DNA of 21,289 nt from CAYPTI01 sp964413525 [NCBI: uncultured bacterium]. Lineage in GTDB: Bacteria > T1Sed10-126. Below the pieces are notes generated by a model that was not told the origin of the DNA, made no database searches, and saw only the letters and a list, made by a program, of their open reading frames with translations. Both the position numbers and the translations under genes were made by a program. Where the stretch lies: contig CAYPTI010000017.1 of NCBI GenBank assembly GCA_964413525.1, positions 1 through 21,289 on the forward strand, in the 5' to 3' direction. This document shows positions 1 through 6,501 of the stretch, one piece after another. Position 1 is the stretch's first letter. Each line of letters begins with the position of its first letter.

Positions 1-943
1 TGCGACCGGCGTCGGTCTGGATCACGCTGGTGACCGTGACGTCGAGTTGGTCCCCGACCCGGTCGCCGGCCCCTTCGACCACCACCATGGTTCCATCGTC
101 CAGGAAACCGACCCCCTGATCGGGTTCCTCCCCCCTGCGGAGGATCTCCAGCTGAAGGGTCTCGCCGGGAATAAACTCCATCTTCAGGGCATTGTTCAAT
201 TCATTCAGGTTCAGAACCGTAACGTCTCGGGCACGGGCTACCTGAGACAGATTAAAATCGTTGGTGACCAGGCGTCCCCGCTCACGGAGGGCGGCCTCAA
301 CCAGCTGTTCGTCCACCGGTTCCACCCCCGGGAACCTCCAGTCGGCCACCTCCACCGAGTCGGGGGTGTCTTCCCTCAACCGATTCAGAACCTCAAGTCC
401 CCGGCGTCCCCGACTGCGTTTCATCCGGTCCTCCGAATCGGCCAGTGTCTGCAGTTCCCGAACCACAAACCGGGGGACTCGAATAGGTCCCTCCAGGAAC
501 CCCGCTTCCATCAGCTCAACCACTCGTCCGTCGATGAGAACACTCGTATCCAGAATGTCGGGGTTCGAACGGGGGACATTGTTGCGGGACGATCCCGGGA
601 ACCATGTCGCGCTTCGGGCTCCCGCGAGACCCCCGAGGTACAACCCCGTGCCGAGCACGATCCACACCACCGGGTCGCGGGGAGAAACCGTCCCAGAGCG
701 AAAGGAGTTGAGGAGGTACACCCCGACGAGCAACCCGACCGCCGACCCCAGGACCCACCCGAGATGGCGGCCGGCGTGGTCCCGGTTCAGAAACCAATCG
801 ACAACAAGAAGAAAAACCAGCAGGGAGAGCCCGGCGACAAGGGCCGGTCCCGGTCGTCCGGTGGAGAACCCGTACGCAACGGACCCGGCCAGGACCACGC
901 AAACCAGAAGCGACCGGCGAACCAGAACCGGGGAGGAATTCAC
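1..943 (-). CDS. yacL: YacL-like membrane protein with PIN and TRAM domains (C-terminus cut by window edge)
   Basis: A membrane-anchored PIN-domain protein of the YacL type; the cellular role of the family is poorly known, and RNA cleavage or RNA binding is inferred from the PIN and TRAM folds. The 314 visible residues hold four hydrophobic segments (about 9-27, 33-51, 61-79, 92-110), then a PIN domain starting at ILDTSVLIDGR (Asp132), with further acidic positions in VVREL (Glu163) and VTNDFNL (Asp229). A TRAM domain begins near residue 258 and contains GVGFLDDGTMVVVEGA. The frame stays open to base 2, so the extreme C-terminus lies outside. The GTG start at 943 was chosen because it precedes the first membrane segment and no stop intervenes; there is no clear Shine-Dalgarno. 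It lies 29 bases after carD and closes the visible operon. Confidence 0.85.
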   Translation of the reverse strand, partial: MNSSPVLVRRSLLVCVVLAGSVAYGFSTGRPGPALVAGLSLLVFLLVVDWFLNRDHAGRHLGWVLGSAVGLLVGVYLLNSFRSGTVSPRDPVVWIVLGTGLYLGGLAGARSATWFPGSSRNNVPRSNPDILDTSVLIDGRVVELMEAGFLEGPIRVPRFVVRELQTLADSEDRMKRSRGRRGLEVLNRLREDTPDSVEVADWRFPGVEPVDEQLVEAALRERGRLVTNDFNLSQVARARDVTVLNLNELNNALKMEFIPGETLQLEILRRGEEPDQGVGFLDDGTMVVVEGAGDRVGDQLDVTVTSVIQTDAGR

Positions 944-972
944 CGGAGGAACACCGGAAGGGGAATGGGAGG

Positions 973-1509
973 TCAGTCGTCTTTCGTTCGGGCTTCCTTC
1001 AGCTTTGGTATTTCCCAGGGAAGGTATTCGTTCAACAGTTCCTCGGCTTCCTCCTGATCGCAATCCTTGATGCCCATTAGCTCACCGAGGACAAACTCCC
1101 TGGCCACATCGTAGGTCCGTTTCTCCCCGATGTTCATGTCCCGATCGAGAAACTTGGCATGCAACCGCGACAGCGCCTCGACGGCGTCGTCCAGGTCGCC
1201 CTCCCGAATCCCCGTTTCCAGCGATTCCAGCCGGCTGCGAGGAACCTTCGGGACGTCTCCGTCCTCGTAATCCCCGGTGAGGATCCGTTCCTGAACTTCC
1301 TCCAGTCGTTCAAAGAACTCCTCTTCGTCGGTCAGGGCGCGGAATCCCTCTTCGTCCATGTCCTGGGGAACCATGATCCGCAGGTCGCGGAGAAAGATTT
1401 CGACCACATAGTAGGGTTCTTCTTCCCCTTCCCGTTCCATGCTGGTTTCCTCGACGATTTTCCCGGCGCCGTACTGGGGGTAAATGATCGTTTCGCCTAC
1501 CTCGAACAT
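973..1509 (-). CDS. carD: CarD/CdnL-family RNA polymerase-binding regulator
   Basis: A 178-residue CarD-family protein. The family binds the RNA polymerase beta subunit through an N-terminal Tudor-like domain and stabilises open promoter complexes through a C-terminal helical domain. The N-terminus FEVGETIIYPQYGAGKIVEE is the classic CarD RID opening (about residues 2-60). The rest is predicted helical and very acidic, with a helical repeat region around 90-170. ATG at 1509 follows a GGGAGG Shine-Dalgarno at good spacing. It sits between radA and the PIN/TRAM gene, a placement also known in Clostridia-like genomes. The 91-base gap upstream carries an AT-rich element and may give carD its own promoter. 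Compared with relatives the acidic content is high, in line with a salt-adapted proteome. Confidence 0.88.
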   Translation of the reverse strand: MFEVGETIIYPQYGAGKIVEETSMEREGEEEPYYVVEIFLRDLRIMVPQDMDEEGFRALTDEEEFFERLEEVQERILTGDYEDGDVPKVPRSRLESLETGIREGDLDDAVEALSRLHAKFLDRDMNIGEKRTYDVAREFVLGELMGIKDCDQEEAEELLNEYLPWEIPKLKEARTKDD

Positions 1510-1584
1510 AAGGAAAAACCTCCCGGGATGATCCGAACCGGTGGACTATCGAGCGAACCAACCCTGATGAATGGACCCAATGAA

Positions 1585-1603
1585 GTGTATAAATAAATTA
1601 CTA
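1585..1603 (-). repeat. AT-rich element containing TTTATTTATAC upstream of carD
   Basis: On the minus strand this reads TAGTAATTTATTTATACAC, a strikingly AT-rich island in GC-rich surroundings. It overlaps the radA stop codon and lies about 76 bases upstream of carD. A 17-of-19 match occurs at 15829-15847 upstream of the beta-barrel gene, in the same orientation relative to the downstream gene. TATACA could act as a -10 box, but no matching -35 lies 16-18 bases upstream. Confidence 0.5.
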
Positions 1604-2929
1604 TAGCAAAATCCCCGTAGCCTCGCCAACGGTACCCGCCGTGGTCGAATCGCCCTCGTGGGAATCCGGTGCCGACCCTCCCCCGATCAGGAGAGCTGAG
1701 TCGGGCAACCTGCGCAATTCCCGGATCCGCTGATCGAGCTGGCCGGGGGAACGCAGTTCCCCGGTCAACCCAACTTCCCCCAGGGCGACCAATCGATCCG
1801 GAGGATGGCTTTCTTCGTAGCTGCTCGCCGCCGCCAGCGCCACGGCGAGGTCCGCCCCCGGGTCGTCCAGGCTCAGTCCCCCGGCCACGTTGACGTAAAC
1901 GTCCTGGGTTCCCATGTCCATGCCGACGTGTTTTTCCAGCACCGCCAGCACCATGGACAGCCGTTTTCGCGGGTAACCCGTGGTGGAGCGCTGGGGGGTC
2001 CCGTACCGGCTGGGGGAAACCAGCGCCTGGACCTCGACCAGCAGGGGTCGGGTGCCTTCCAGGGAAATCGTCAGCACCGATCCGCTCCTCGATTCCTCCT
2101 CGCCGCAGAAGTACTGCCCCGGATCGGTGATCTGTTCCAGACCGCTTCCGGTCATCTCAAAGATCCCCAGTTCCCCGGTGGATCCGAACCGATTCTTGGC
2201 GCTGCGGATGAACCGGTGACCCGCCCGGGCGTCGTCAAAATACAGCACCGTGTCGACCATGTGTTCGAGCACCTTGGGCCCCCCGATCTTGCCTTCCTTG
2301 GTGACGTGGCCCGTCATCACGAAGGGAATCCCGGTCCGTTTGGCAATCGAGACCACCGCCTGCCCCACCGCCCGGAGCTGACTCACGCTGCCGGGCATCC
2401 CGCCGGATTCCTCGCTGACCACGGTCTGGATCGAATCGATGAAGACCAGCTCAGGGTCACGATCGGTCAAACCGGAAGCGAACTGCTCGATGACATCCGG
2501 GTGCAGGAGGCGCAACCGGTCGGTCTCGACGCCGATACGCTCGGCTCGCCGGGCGATCTGGCCGGCGCTCTCCTCACCGTGGAGGTAGAGGACGTCCCCC
2601 GAACCGGTGTGCCGGTCGGCCCACTGAAGCAACAGGGTGGATTTACCAATTCCGGGCGGCCCGCCCATCAACGTGACCGATCCCGGAACGATCCCCCCTC
2701 CGAGCACCCGATCCAGCTCCTCGATCCCGCTGGACACCCGGGCGGTCTCTTCCACTTCAATGTCGTCAAGAGACGTGGAGGGGAGCCGGGAACCCCCCAT
2801 GGGAGTGGAACCGTCGACGTCTTCCTCGGCGTCCTCGGGAGCCTGTTCGATGGTTCCGAACCGGCTGCAGTTCGGACACCGTCCCAGCCAGTCCGGGGTC
2901 CGGTAACCGCATTCCTCACATTGAAACAG
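1601..2929 (-). CDS. radA: DNA repair protein RadA (Sms) with non-canonical or disrupted start
   Basis: RadA is a RecA-like, DnaB-like hexameric helicase that promotes branch migration in recombinational repair. The frame encodes a zinc finger (CEEC at residues 4-7, CPNC at 18-21 from the assumed start), a Walker A loop GGPPGIGKST (about 89-98), Walker B LVFIDSIQTV, the RadA signature KNRFG (about 245-249) and a C-terminal Lon-protease-like domain with GLSLDDPGADLAVALAAAS. The first ATG (2800) would delete the zinc finger. Upstream of the finger an in-frame TGA at 2936-2938 leaves only CTG (2929) or ATC as starts. CTG gives 442 residues, close to the usual 450. Alternatively a one-base error separates the finger from a GTG at 2939 in the neighbouring frame. 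It follows dnaB by 17 bases. Confidence 0.85.
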   Translation of the reverse strand: MFQCEECGYRTPDWLGRCPNCSRFGTIEQAPEDAEEDVDGSTPMGGSRLPSTSLDDIEVEETARVSSGIEELDRVLGGGIVPGSVTLMGGPPGIGKSTLLLQWADRHTGSGDVLYLHGEESAGQIARRAERIGVETDRLRLLHPDVIEQFASGLTDRDPELVFIDSIQTVVSEESGGMPGSVSQLRAVGQAVVSIAKRTGIPFVMTGHVTKEGKIGGPKVLEHMVDTVLYFDDARAGHRFIRSAKNRFGSTGELGIFEMTGSGLEQITDPGQYFCGEEESRSGSVLTISLEGTRPLLVEVQALVSPSRYGTPQRSTTGYPRKRLSMVLAVLEKHVGMDMGTQDVYVNVAGGLSLDDPGADLAVALAAASSYEESHPPDRLVALGEVGLTGELRSPGQLDQRIRELRRLPDSALLIGGGSAPDSHEGDSTTAGTVGEATGILL

Positions 2930-2946
2930 GATCGGTCACCGGACGG

Positions 2947-4302
2947 TCAAACCCCCTGAGGGTCGCGCTTCATGTTCTCGAACCGCATGTAATCCTCGAT
3001 AAAGGATAGCTCCACGTTACCCGTGGGGCCGTTTCGCTGCTTGCGGATCAGCCATTCGCCGTACCCCCGGTCCTCTTCCTTCTGGGAGTAAACGTATTCC
3101 CGGTAGACAAAACTGACCACGTCGGCGTCCTGTTCGATGGCCCCGGATCCCCGGAGGTCGGCCAGCTTGGGTCGTTTGTCCCCACCCCGGGTTTCGGGAC
3201 GCCGGTTCAATTGAGCCAGGGCGAGGACCGGAATTTCCATTTCCATCGCGATTTGCTTCAATCCCCGGCTCATGGCGGACACCTGCTGTTCACGGTTGTC
3301 GGCCGACTCGGGGGCGTCCATTAGCTGGAGGTAGTCCACGATCAGCAGGCTAATCCCGCTCTCGGAGGCCCTCCTGAGGGCCTTCGCCTTGATGTCCCTC
3401 ACCGAGAGGTTGGCGGTGTCGTCCAGGTAAATCGGAGCTTCCCCCAGCCGGATCAGTCCGTTCATCACCTTCCGTAGTTCCCGGTCGTTGATGGTTCCGT
3501 CCCGCAGTTTGGAGTAGGCCACCCGACTTTCGCTGGCCAGCAATCGCTTGGCCAGCGCCTTCTGGCTCATCTCCAGGCTGAACAGGGCCACCGGTTCCTC
3601 TTCATCAACCGCCACGTTGCGGGCGATGTTCAGGGCCAGGGATGTTTTTCCCATGCTGGGGCGGGCGGCGATCACCACCAGCTGATTTTCGTGCAGACCG
3701 GACGTGAGGTTGTCGAACTTGGTGAACCCGGTCTTGATGCCGCTGGACAACCCGTCGGTCTCCATGGCCTTTTCGAGGTCTTCAAAAGCCGGGGTGAGGA
3801 TGTCCTCAAGGGGTTCTAGGTTCTTGCTGACCCGGTCCCGATGGACGTTGAAAATAAGTTGTTCGGCCCGGTCCAGGAGGGCGTCCACGTCATCGCTTTG
3901 CTGGTAGGATTGTTCAATAATCTCCGTGCAGGTTTCGATCAGCCGCCGGCTGACGGCCTTCTCATGGATAACCTCGGCGTACTGTTCGGCGTGGGCGGCG
4001 CTGGGAACCGAATTGATAAGGTCAGCCAGGTAGGAACTGCCCCCGGCATCCTCGAGTTGATCCTGTTTTTCCAGCTGTTCCCCGACGGTAACGGCGTCGA
4101 CGTTCCGGTCGTTGTCGAACATGGTGACGATGGCCTGGAAGATGATCCGGTGGCGGGAATCGTAAAAGACTTCCTCCCCGGGCAGGGTTTCCAGCGCCCG
4201 GTTGATGGCTCCCGGAGAGAGAAGCATCGCTCCCAGGAGGGAGCGCTCCATCTCCGTACTGTGCGGTAGGGTCCGAAGGTCCTCCGAGTTACTCGGAGAC
4301 AA
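2947..4302 (-). CDS. dnaB: Replicative DNA helicase DnaB
   Basis: DnaB is the hexameric helicase that unwinds DNA at the replication fork. The 451-residue protein has the N-terminal DnaB domain opening with LPHSTEMERSLLGAMLLSP, a linker, and a RecA-like C-terminal domain with Walker A ARPSMGKTS (about 213-221), FSLEMS, Walker B LLIVDYLQLM, ALAQLNRRPE and DLRGSGAIEQDAD. Length and motifs are normal, with no intein. The start appears to be TTG at 4302, inside the end of rplI, giving a 14-base overlap and likely translational coupling; no internal ATG would keep the N-terminal domain complete. The order rplI-dnaB is a widely conserved bacterial arrangement. Confidence 0.95.
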   Translation of the reverse strand: MSPSNSEDLRTLPHSTEMERSLLGAMLLSPGAINRALETLPGEEVFYDSRHRIIFQAIVTMFDNDRNVDAVTVGEQLEKQDQLEDAGGSSYLADLINSVPSAAHAEQYAEVIHEKAVSRRLIETCTEIIEQSYQQSDDVDALLDRAEQLIFNVHRDRVSKNLEPLEDILTPAFEDLEKAMETDGLSSGIKTGFTKFDNLTSGLHENQLVVIAARPSMGKTSLALNIARNVAVDEEEPVALFSLEMSQKALAKRLLASESRVAYSKLRDGTINDRELRKVMNGLIRLGEAPIYLDDTANLSVRDIKAKALRRASESGISLLIVDYLQLMDAPESADNREQQVSAMSRGLKQIAMEMEIPVLALAQLNRRPETRGGDKRPKLADLRGSGAIEQDADVVSFVYREYVYSQKEEDRGYGEWLIRKQRNGPTGNVELSFIEDYMRFENMKRDPQGV

Positions 4303-4735
4303 CCTCTAATTCCAATTCGGCTTCAATGTCTTCGAACAGGTGGACTCGGAATCGGTACTCACCCACCTCATCGATGGCGTCGTCCAGAAGAATTTGCTTC
4401 ACCGTGATGTCATCGTACCCCTCGTCGTGCAGTTCCTGCACGAGTTCCTCCGGGGTCACCGAGCCGTAAAGCTGGCCCTCTTCGTTGGCCGTTTTGGTAA
4501 TCGTAAAGGTTAGTTTCGACAACGCCTCGGCCTGATCGCGGGCCTGTTCCAGCATCCCTTCCCGCCGATCCTCAAGGTCTTCCTGCTCCTGTTGATGCCG
4601 TTCCAGGTTCTGTTTGGTGGCCCGAACGGCCTTGCCCTCGGGGAACAAATAATTCCGGGCGTACCCGTTCGCCACGTCCTTGACTTCTCCTTTTAACCCG
4701 AGGTTTTTGACGTTGTCCAGCAACACAATTTCCAT
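4289..4735 (-). CDS. rplI: 50S ribosomal protein L9
   Basis: L9 binds 23S rRNA through its N-terminal domain and extends from the ribosome by a long helix. The 148 residues begin MEIVLLDNVKNLGLKGEVKDV, continue with VANGYARNYLFPEGKAVRAT, then the connecting helix (about 42-75) and the C-terminal domain. The length is standard. The C-terminal domain is unusually acidic for a ribosomal protein, ending DIEAELELEVVSE, in line with salt adaptation. ATG at 4735 is preceded by GGGAGG at 7-8 bases. It lies between rpsR and dnaB. Confidence 0.96.
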   Translation of the reverse strand: MEIVLLDNVKNLGLKGEVKDVANGYARNYLFPEGKAVRATKQNLERHQQEQEDLEDRREGMLEQARDQAEALSKLTFTITKTANEEGQLYGSVTPEELVQELHDEGYDDITVKQILLDDAIDEVGEYRFRVHLFEDIEAELELEVVSE

Positions 4736-4811
4736 CCGTACGTCCTCCCTGATGTGAGTAAATCGGTACCGGCACGGACTCGCTCCCGCACCTCACCGGC
4801 CAATGACTGCG

Positions 4812-4834
4812 AAAAGGAAGCTAAAATCGCTCCT
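4812..4834 (-). terminator. Weak hairpin plus T-run between rpsR and rplI
   Basis: Read on the minus strand, 8 bases after the rpsR stop, AGGAGC pairs with GCTTCCT (one bulged T) around a 7-base AT-rich loop, and the 3' arm runs into TTTT. It could be a leaky intrinsic terminator or processing site that lowers expression of genes from rplI onward. The stem is short, so the call is tentative. Confidence 0.35.
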
Positions 4835-4841
4835 GAGCCCG

Positions 4842-5051
4842 CTACTGGTTGGCCTGATCCGGCGTATACGGAAGCAGGCCCATCTTGCGGGCCCGCTTGA
4901 TCTCGCGCGTCAGCTGCCGCTGAGCCGGCGCCTTCAGACGGGTGCGGCGCTGGGGCAGGATTTTGTAGTCATCGTCAACGTAATCCTTCAGAAGATCCGG
5001 CCGCCGGTAGGTCACGGCGGGCGGCAGTTCTTGATTGGGTCGGTAACTCAT
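4842..5051 (-). CDS. rpsR: 30S ribosomal protein S18
   Basis: S18 binds S6 and 16S rRNA in the platform of the small subunit. The 69-residue protein contains the diagnostic core DYKILPQRRTRLKAPAQRQL and REIKRARKMGLLPYT. The N-terminus lacks the Cys-rich C+ zinc motif, so it is the zinc-independent form. ATG at 5051 follows AAGGAG at proper spacing. It lies 60 bases after ssb, in the usual rpsF-ssb-rpsR order. Confidence 0.96.
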   Translation of the reverse strand: MSYRPNQELPPAVTYRRPDLLKDYVDDDYKILPQRRTRLKAPAQRQLTREIKRARKMGLLPYTPDQANQ

Positions 5052-5111
5052 GACGAAACTCCTTTAGCGTTTGGTTTTCAGCGATTGAATCGGGAATCAG
5101 TCAATGGGGGG

Positions 5112-5543
5112 TTAGAACGGAATATCATCTTCCGTTTCCTCAACCTCGAGATCGTCCATGATTTCCTCCGGCGAATCGCCCCCGGCTTCCGGTGCGGCTC
5201 CCCCTCCCTGGGCCGGATCCAGAAAAATCACCCGCTGGGCGGTGACTTCCAGCTTGGACCGGCGATCCCCCTCGTTGTTCTCCCAGGAACTAAAATCAAG
5301 CCGGCCCTCAATGAACGCCCGACTTCCCTTTTCGAGGTACTGACTGGCGTTCTCCCCCTGACGGCCCCAGACGTTAATGTCGACGAACGCCGTGTCTTCC
5401 TGCCATTCGCCCGATGAATCCTGGTAATTCCGGTTTACGGCCAGTCCGAACTCGCAGATGGCCGTGTTGTTGGGGGTGTAGCGAAGTTCCGGATCCCGCG
5501 TCAGGTTGCCAATTAAAAACACACGGTTGAGGTGTCGGGCCAC
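5112..5543 (-). CDS. ssb: Single-stranded DNA-binding protein SSB
   Basis: SSB protects single-stranded DNA and recruits repair and replication partners. The 143 residues comprise an OB-fold (about 1-106), with LNRVFLIGNLTRDPELRYTPN at the N-terminus and a fairly conventional core, then a Gly/acidic linker and the conserved tip DDIPF that binds partner proteins. The start is GTG at 5543. Its Shine-Dalgarno AGGAGG lies within the end of rpsF, just before that gene's TAA at 5547-5549, so the two genes are only 3 bases apart and probably coupled. Confidence 0.95.
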   Translation of the reverse strand: MARHLNRVFLIGNLTRDPELRYTPNNTAICEFGLAVNRNYQDSSGEWQEDTAFVDINVWGRQGENASQYLEKGSRAFIEGRLDFSSWENNEGDRRSKLEVTAQRVIFLDPAQGGGAAPEAGGDSPEEIMDDLEVEETEDDIPF

Positions 5544-5546
5544 GGG

Positions 5547-6017
5547 TTAGCCTCCTGCCGTTTCCACCGCGGGTTCGGTTGCTTCGTCCTCCCGGGGTTC
5601 CGACTCGGCATCCGGCTCCTCATCCGACTCGTCATCTGCCTCGGCCTCCGGGTCAATTTCCCCGGCCTCCGAAGCCTCCTCTTCCCCTTCCTCCTCGTCT
5701 TCCTCCTCAAAGGTCTCGGGAATCTCCCGTTTGCGCACAAACAGGTATCGGAGAATGCTCTCGACGAGGTTGAGGCGCTCCTGAAGTTCGTCGTGGGCCC
5801 CGGAGGGGACGTTGATTTCGAACAGATGGTAATGGCCCCGTTTGGCTCCCTTAATGGGGTAGGCAAGCGGGCGAACGTCGTACTGCTCCGAGTTCACGAC
5901 CTCGATGTCGAGGTCGATCAATTCCCGTTCCACTCCGTTGATCGCGTCCCGGCGCTCGTCCTCCGGGATGCTCGCATCCAGCAACAGCATTAACTCATAA
6001 TCGGCTTCCGATTCCAT
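5547..6017 (-). CDS. rpsF: 30S ribosomal protein S6 with long acidic C-terminal tail
   Basis: S6 pairs with S18 on the 30S platform. Residues 1-100 form the normal S6 domain: YELMLLLDASIPEDE at the N-terminus and PLAYPIKGAKRGHYHLFEI in the middle. Residues 101-156 are an added tail in which 30 of 56 residues are Asp or Glu and only one is basic. Tails on S6 are known in several phyla, but this one is long and very acidic. ATG at 6017 follows GGAGGT at good spacing. It is the first gene of the minus-strand operon, with its promoter and a leader hairpin upstream. Confidence 0.95.
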   Translation of the reverse strand: MESEADYELMLLLDASIPEDERRDAINGVERELIDLDIEVVNSEQYDVRPLAYPIKGAKRGHYHLFEINVPSGAHDELQERLNLVESILRYLFVRKREIPETFEEEDEEEGEEEASEAGEIDPEAEADDESDEEPDAESEPREDEATEPAVETAGG

Positions 6018-6042
6018 CCGTCTACCTCCAGGGTCCCGAACA

Positions 6043-6061
6043 CCGGAGAAATCTTCTCCGG
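6043..6061 (-). promoter_or_regulatory. Perfect leader hairpin upstream of rpsF
   Basis: CCGGAGAA and TTCTCCGG form a perfect 8-bp stem around a 3-base loop. It lies 26-44 bases upstream of the rpsF ATG and downstream of the predicted promoter, so it would be in the mRNA leader. Many bacteria control rpsF by S6:S18 binding to a leader RNA, and this could be a lineage-specific version. A protein-binding DNA palindrome is the alternative. Confidence 0.45.
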
Positions 6062-6095
6062 GGACAGTCAGGGTGATGATTCCGGCGGAACGATG

Positions 6096-6124
6096 ATCCT
6101 ACACGTCCACCCATGCCGGGACAA
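6096..6124 (-). promoter_or_regulatory. Predicted sigma70-type promoter of the rpsF operon
   Basis: On the minus strand, TTGTCC (6119-6124) is followed after 17 bases by TAGGAT (6096-6101), each matching 4 of 6 consensus bases. Transcription would start near 6089 and leave a leader of about 70 bases that includes the 6043-6061 hairpin. Confidence 0.45.
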
Positions 6125-6252
6125 CCACCTCACCCTCCGATCGGCCTGGCCAGAGGAAGAACTTCGAGGCGAAATTCCCTGACGGGAAGCCTCCCGGGAG
6201 AGGAAACGCAACGGAATGTCGGCCGTCGATCCCGGTCACAGGGGCCGGTCAC

Positions 6253-6281
6253 TTGTTCCGGAAAACCCGTGACGATATCCT
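6253..6281 (+). promoter_or_regulatory. Predicted promoter of rubredoxin
   Basis: TTGTTC (6253-6258) and TATCCT (6276-6281) are separated by 17 bases. Transcription would start near 6288, giving a leader of about 37 bases before the rubredoxin ATG. Confidence 0.4.
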
Positions 6282-6324
6282 TTTCGGATCCCGGTGCCGG
6301 ATGAACCTGCCAGGGAGGACTTCC

Positions 6325-6483
6325 ATGGAAAAGTATCGCTGCACCATCTGCGGTTACGTGTACGATCCGGAATCGGGGGACCCGCAGAACGACATTGAAC
6401 CGGGGATCCCGTTTGACGACTTGCCGGACGACTGGCGCTGCCCCGTCTGCGGCGTCAGCAAGGATGATTTTACGCCGATGTGA
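6325..6483 (+). CDS. Rubredoxin
   Basis: A 52-residue rubredoxin, a small electron carrier with one iron bound by four cysteines. The two knuckles CTICG (near residues 6-9) and CPVCG (near 39-42) are intact, as is the family core [10 protein letters not shown]. Length is typical. ATG at 6325 follows GGGAGG at 7 bases; an in-frame longer start would add an unsupported N-terminus. It stands alone between the rpsF operon and the convergent asparagine-synthetase-like gene, with no adjacent rubrerythrin, superoxide reductase or oxidase, so its partner is unknown. Confidence 0.95.
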   Translation: MEKYRCTICGYVYDPESGDPQNDIEPGIPFDDLPDDWRCPVCGVSKDDFTPM

Positions 6484-6501
6484 AGTACCTTCCGGACCCG
6501 T

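Larger units (their letters stand above)
6018..6324. other. Divergent intergenic region between rpsF and rubredoxin
   Basis: About 307 bases without a convincing gene. It holds the rpsF leader hairpin and promoter, then two adjacent dyads between the promoters: TTCCC-TGAC-GGGAA (6175-6188) and the palindrome CTCCCGGGAG (6191-6200), then the rubredoxin promoter. The short open frames here have unusual Arg/Pro-rich composition and no Shine-Dalgarno. Confidence 0.5.

Noticed and set aside
47-1057. Plus-strand open frame over the left end (336 codons)
   Set aside because: The minus strand encodes a well-supported PIN/TRAM protein and the end of carD; the plus-strand product looks like a shadow.
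1805-2959. Long plus-strand open frame opposite radA (384 codons)
   Set aside because: The opposite strand encodes an unmistakable RadA; the antisense product has no recognisable domain and is a by-product of high GC content.
6113-6304. Small gene upstream of rubredoxin
   Set aside because: Arg/Pro-rich composition, no Shine-Dalgarno, and it overlaps the predicted promoters.
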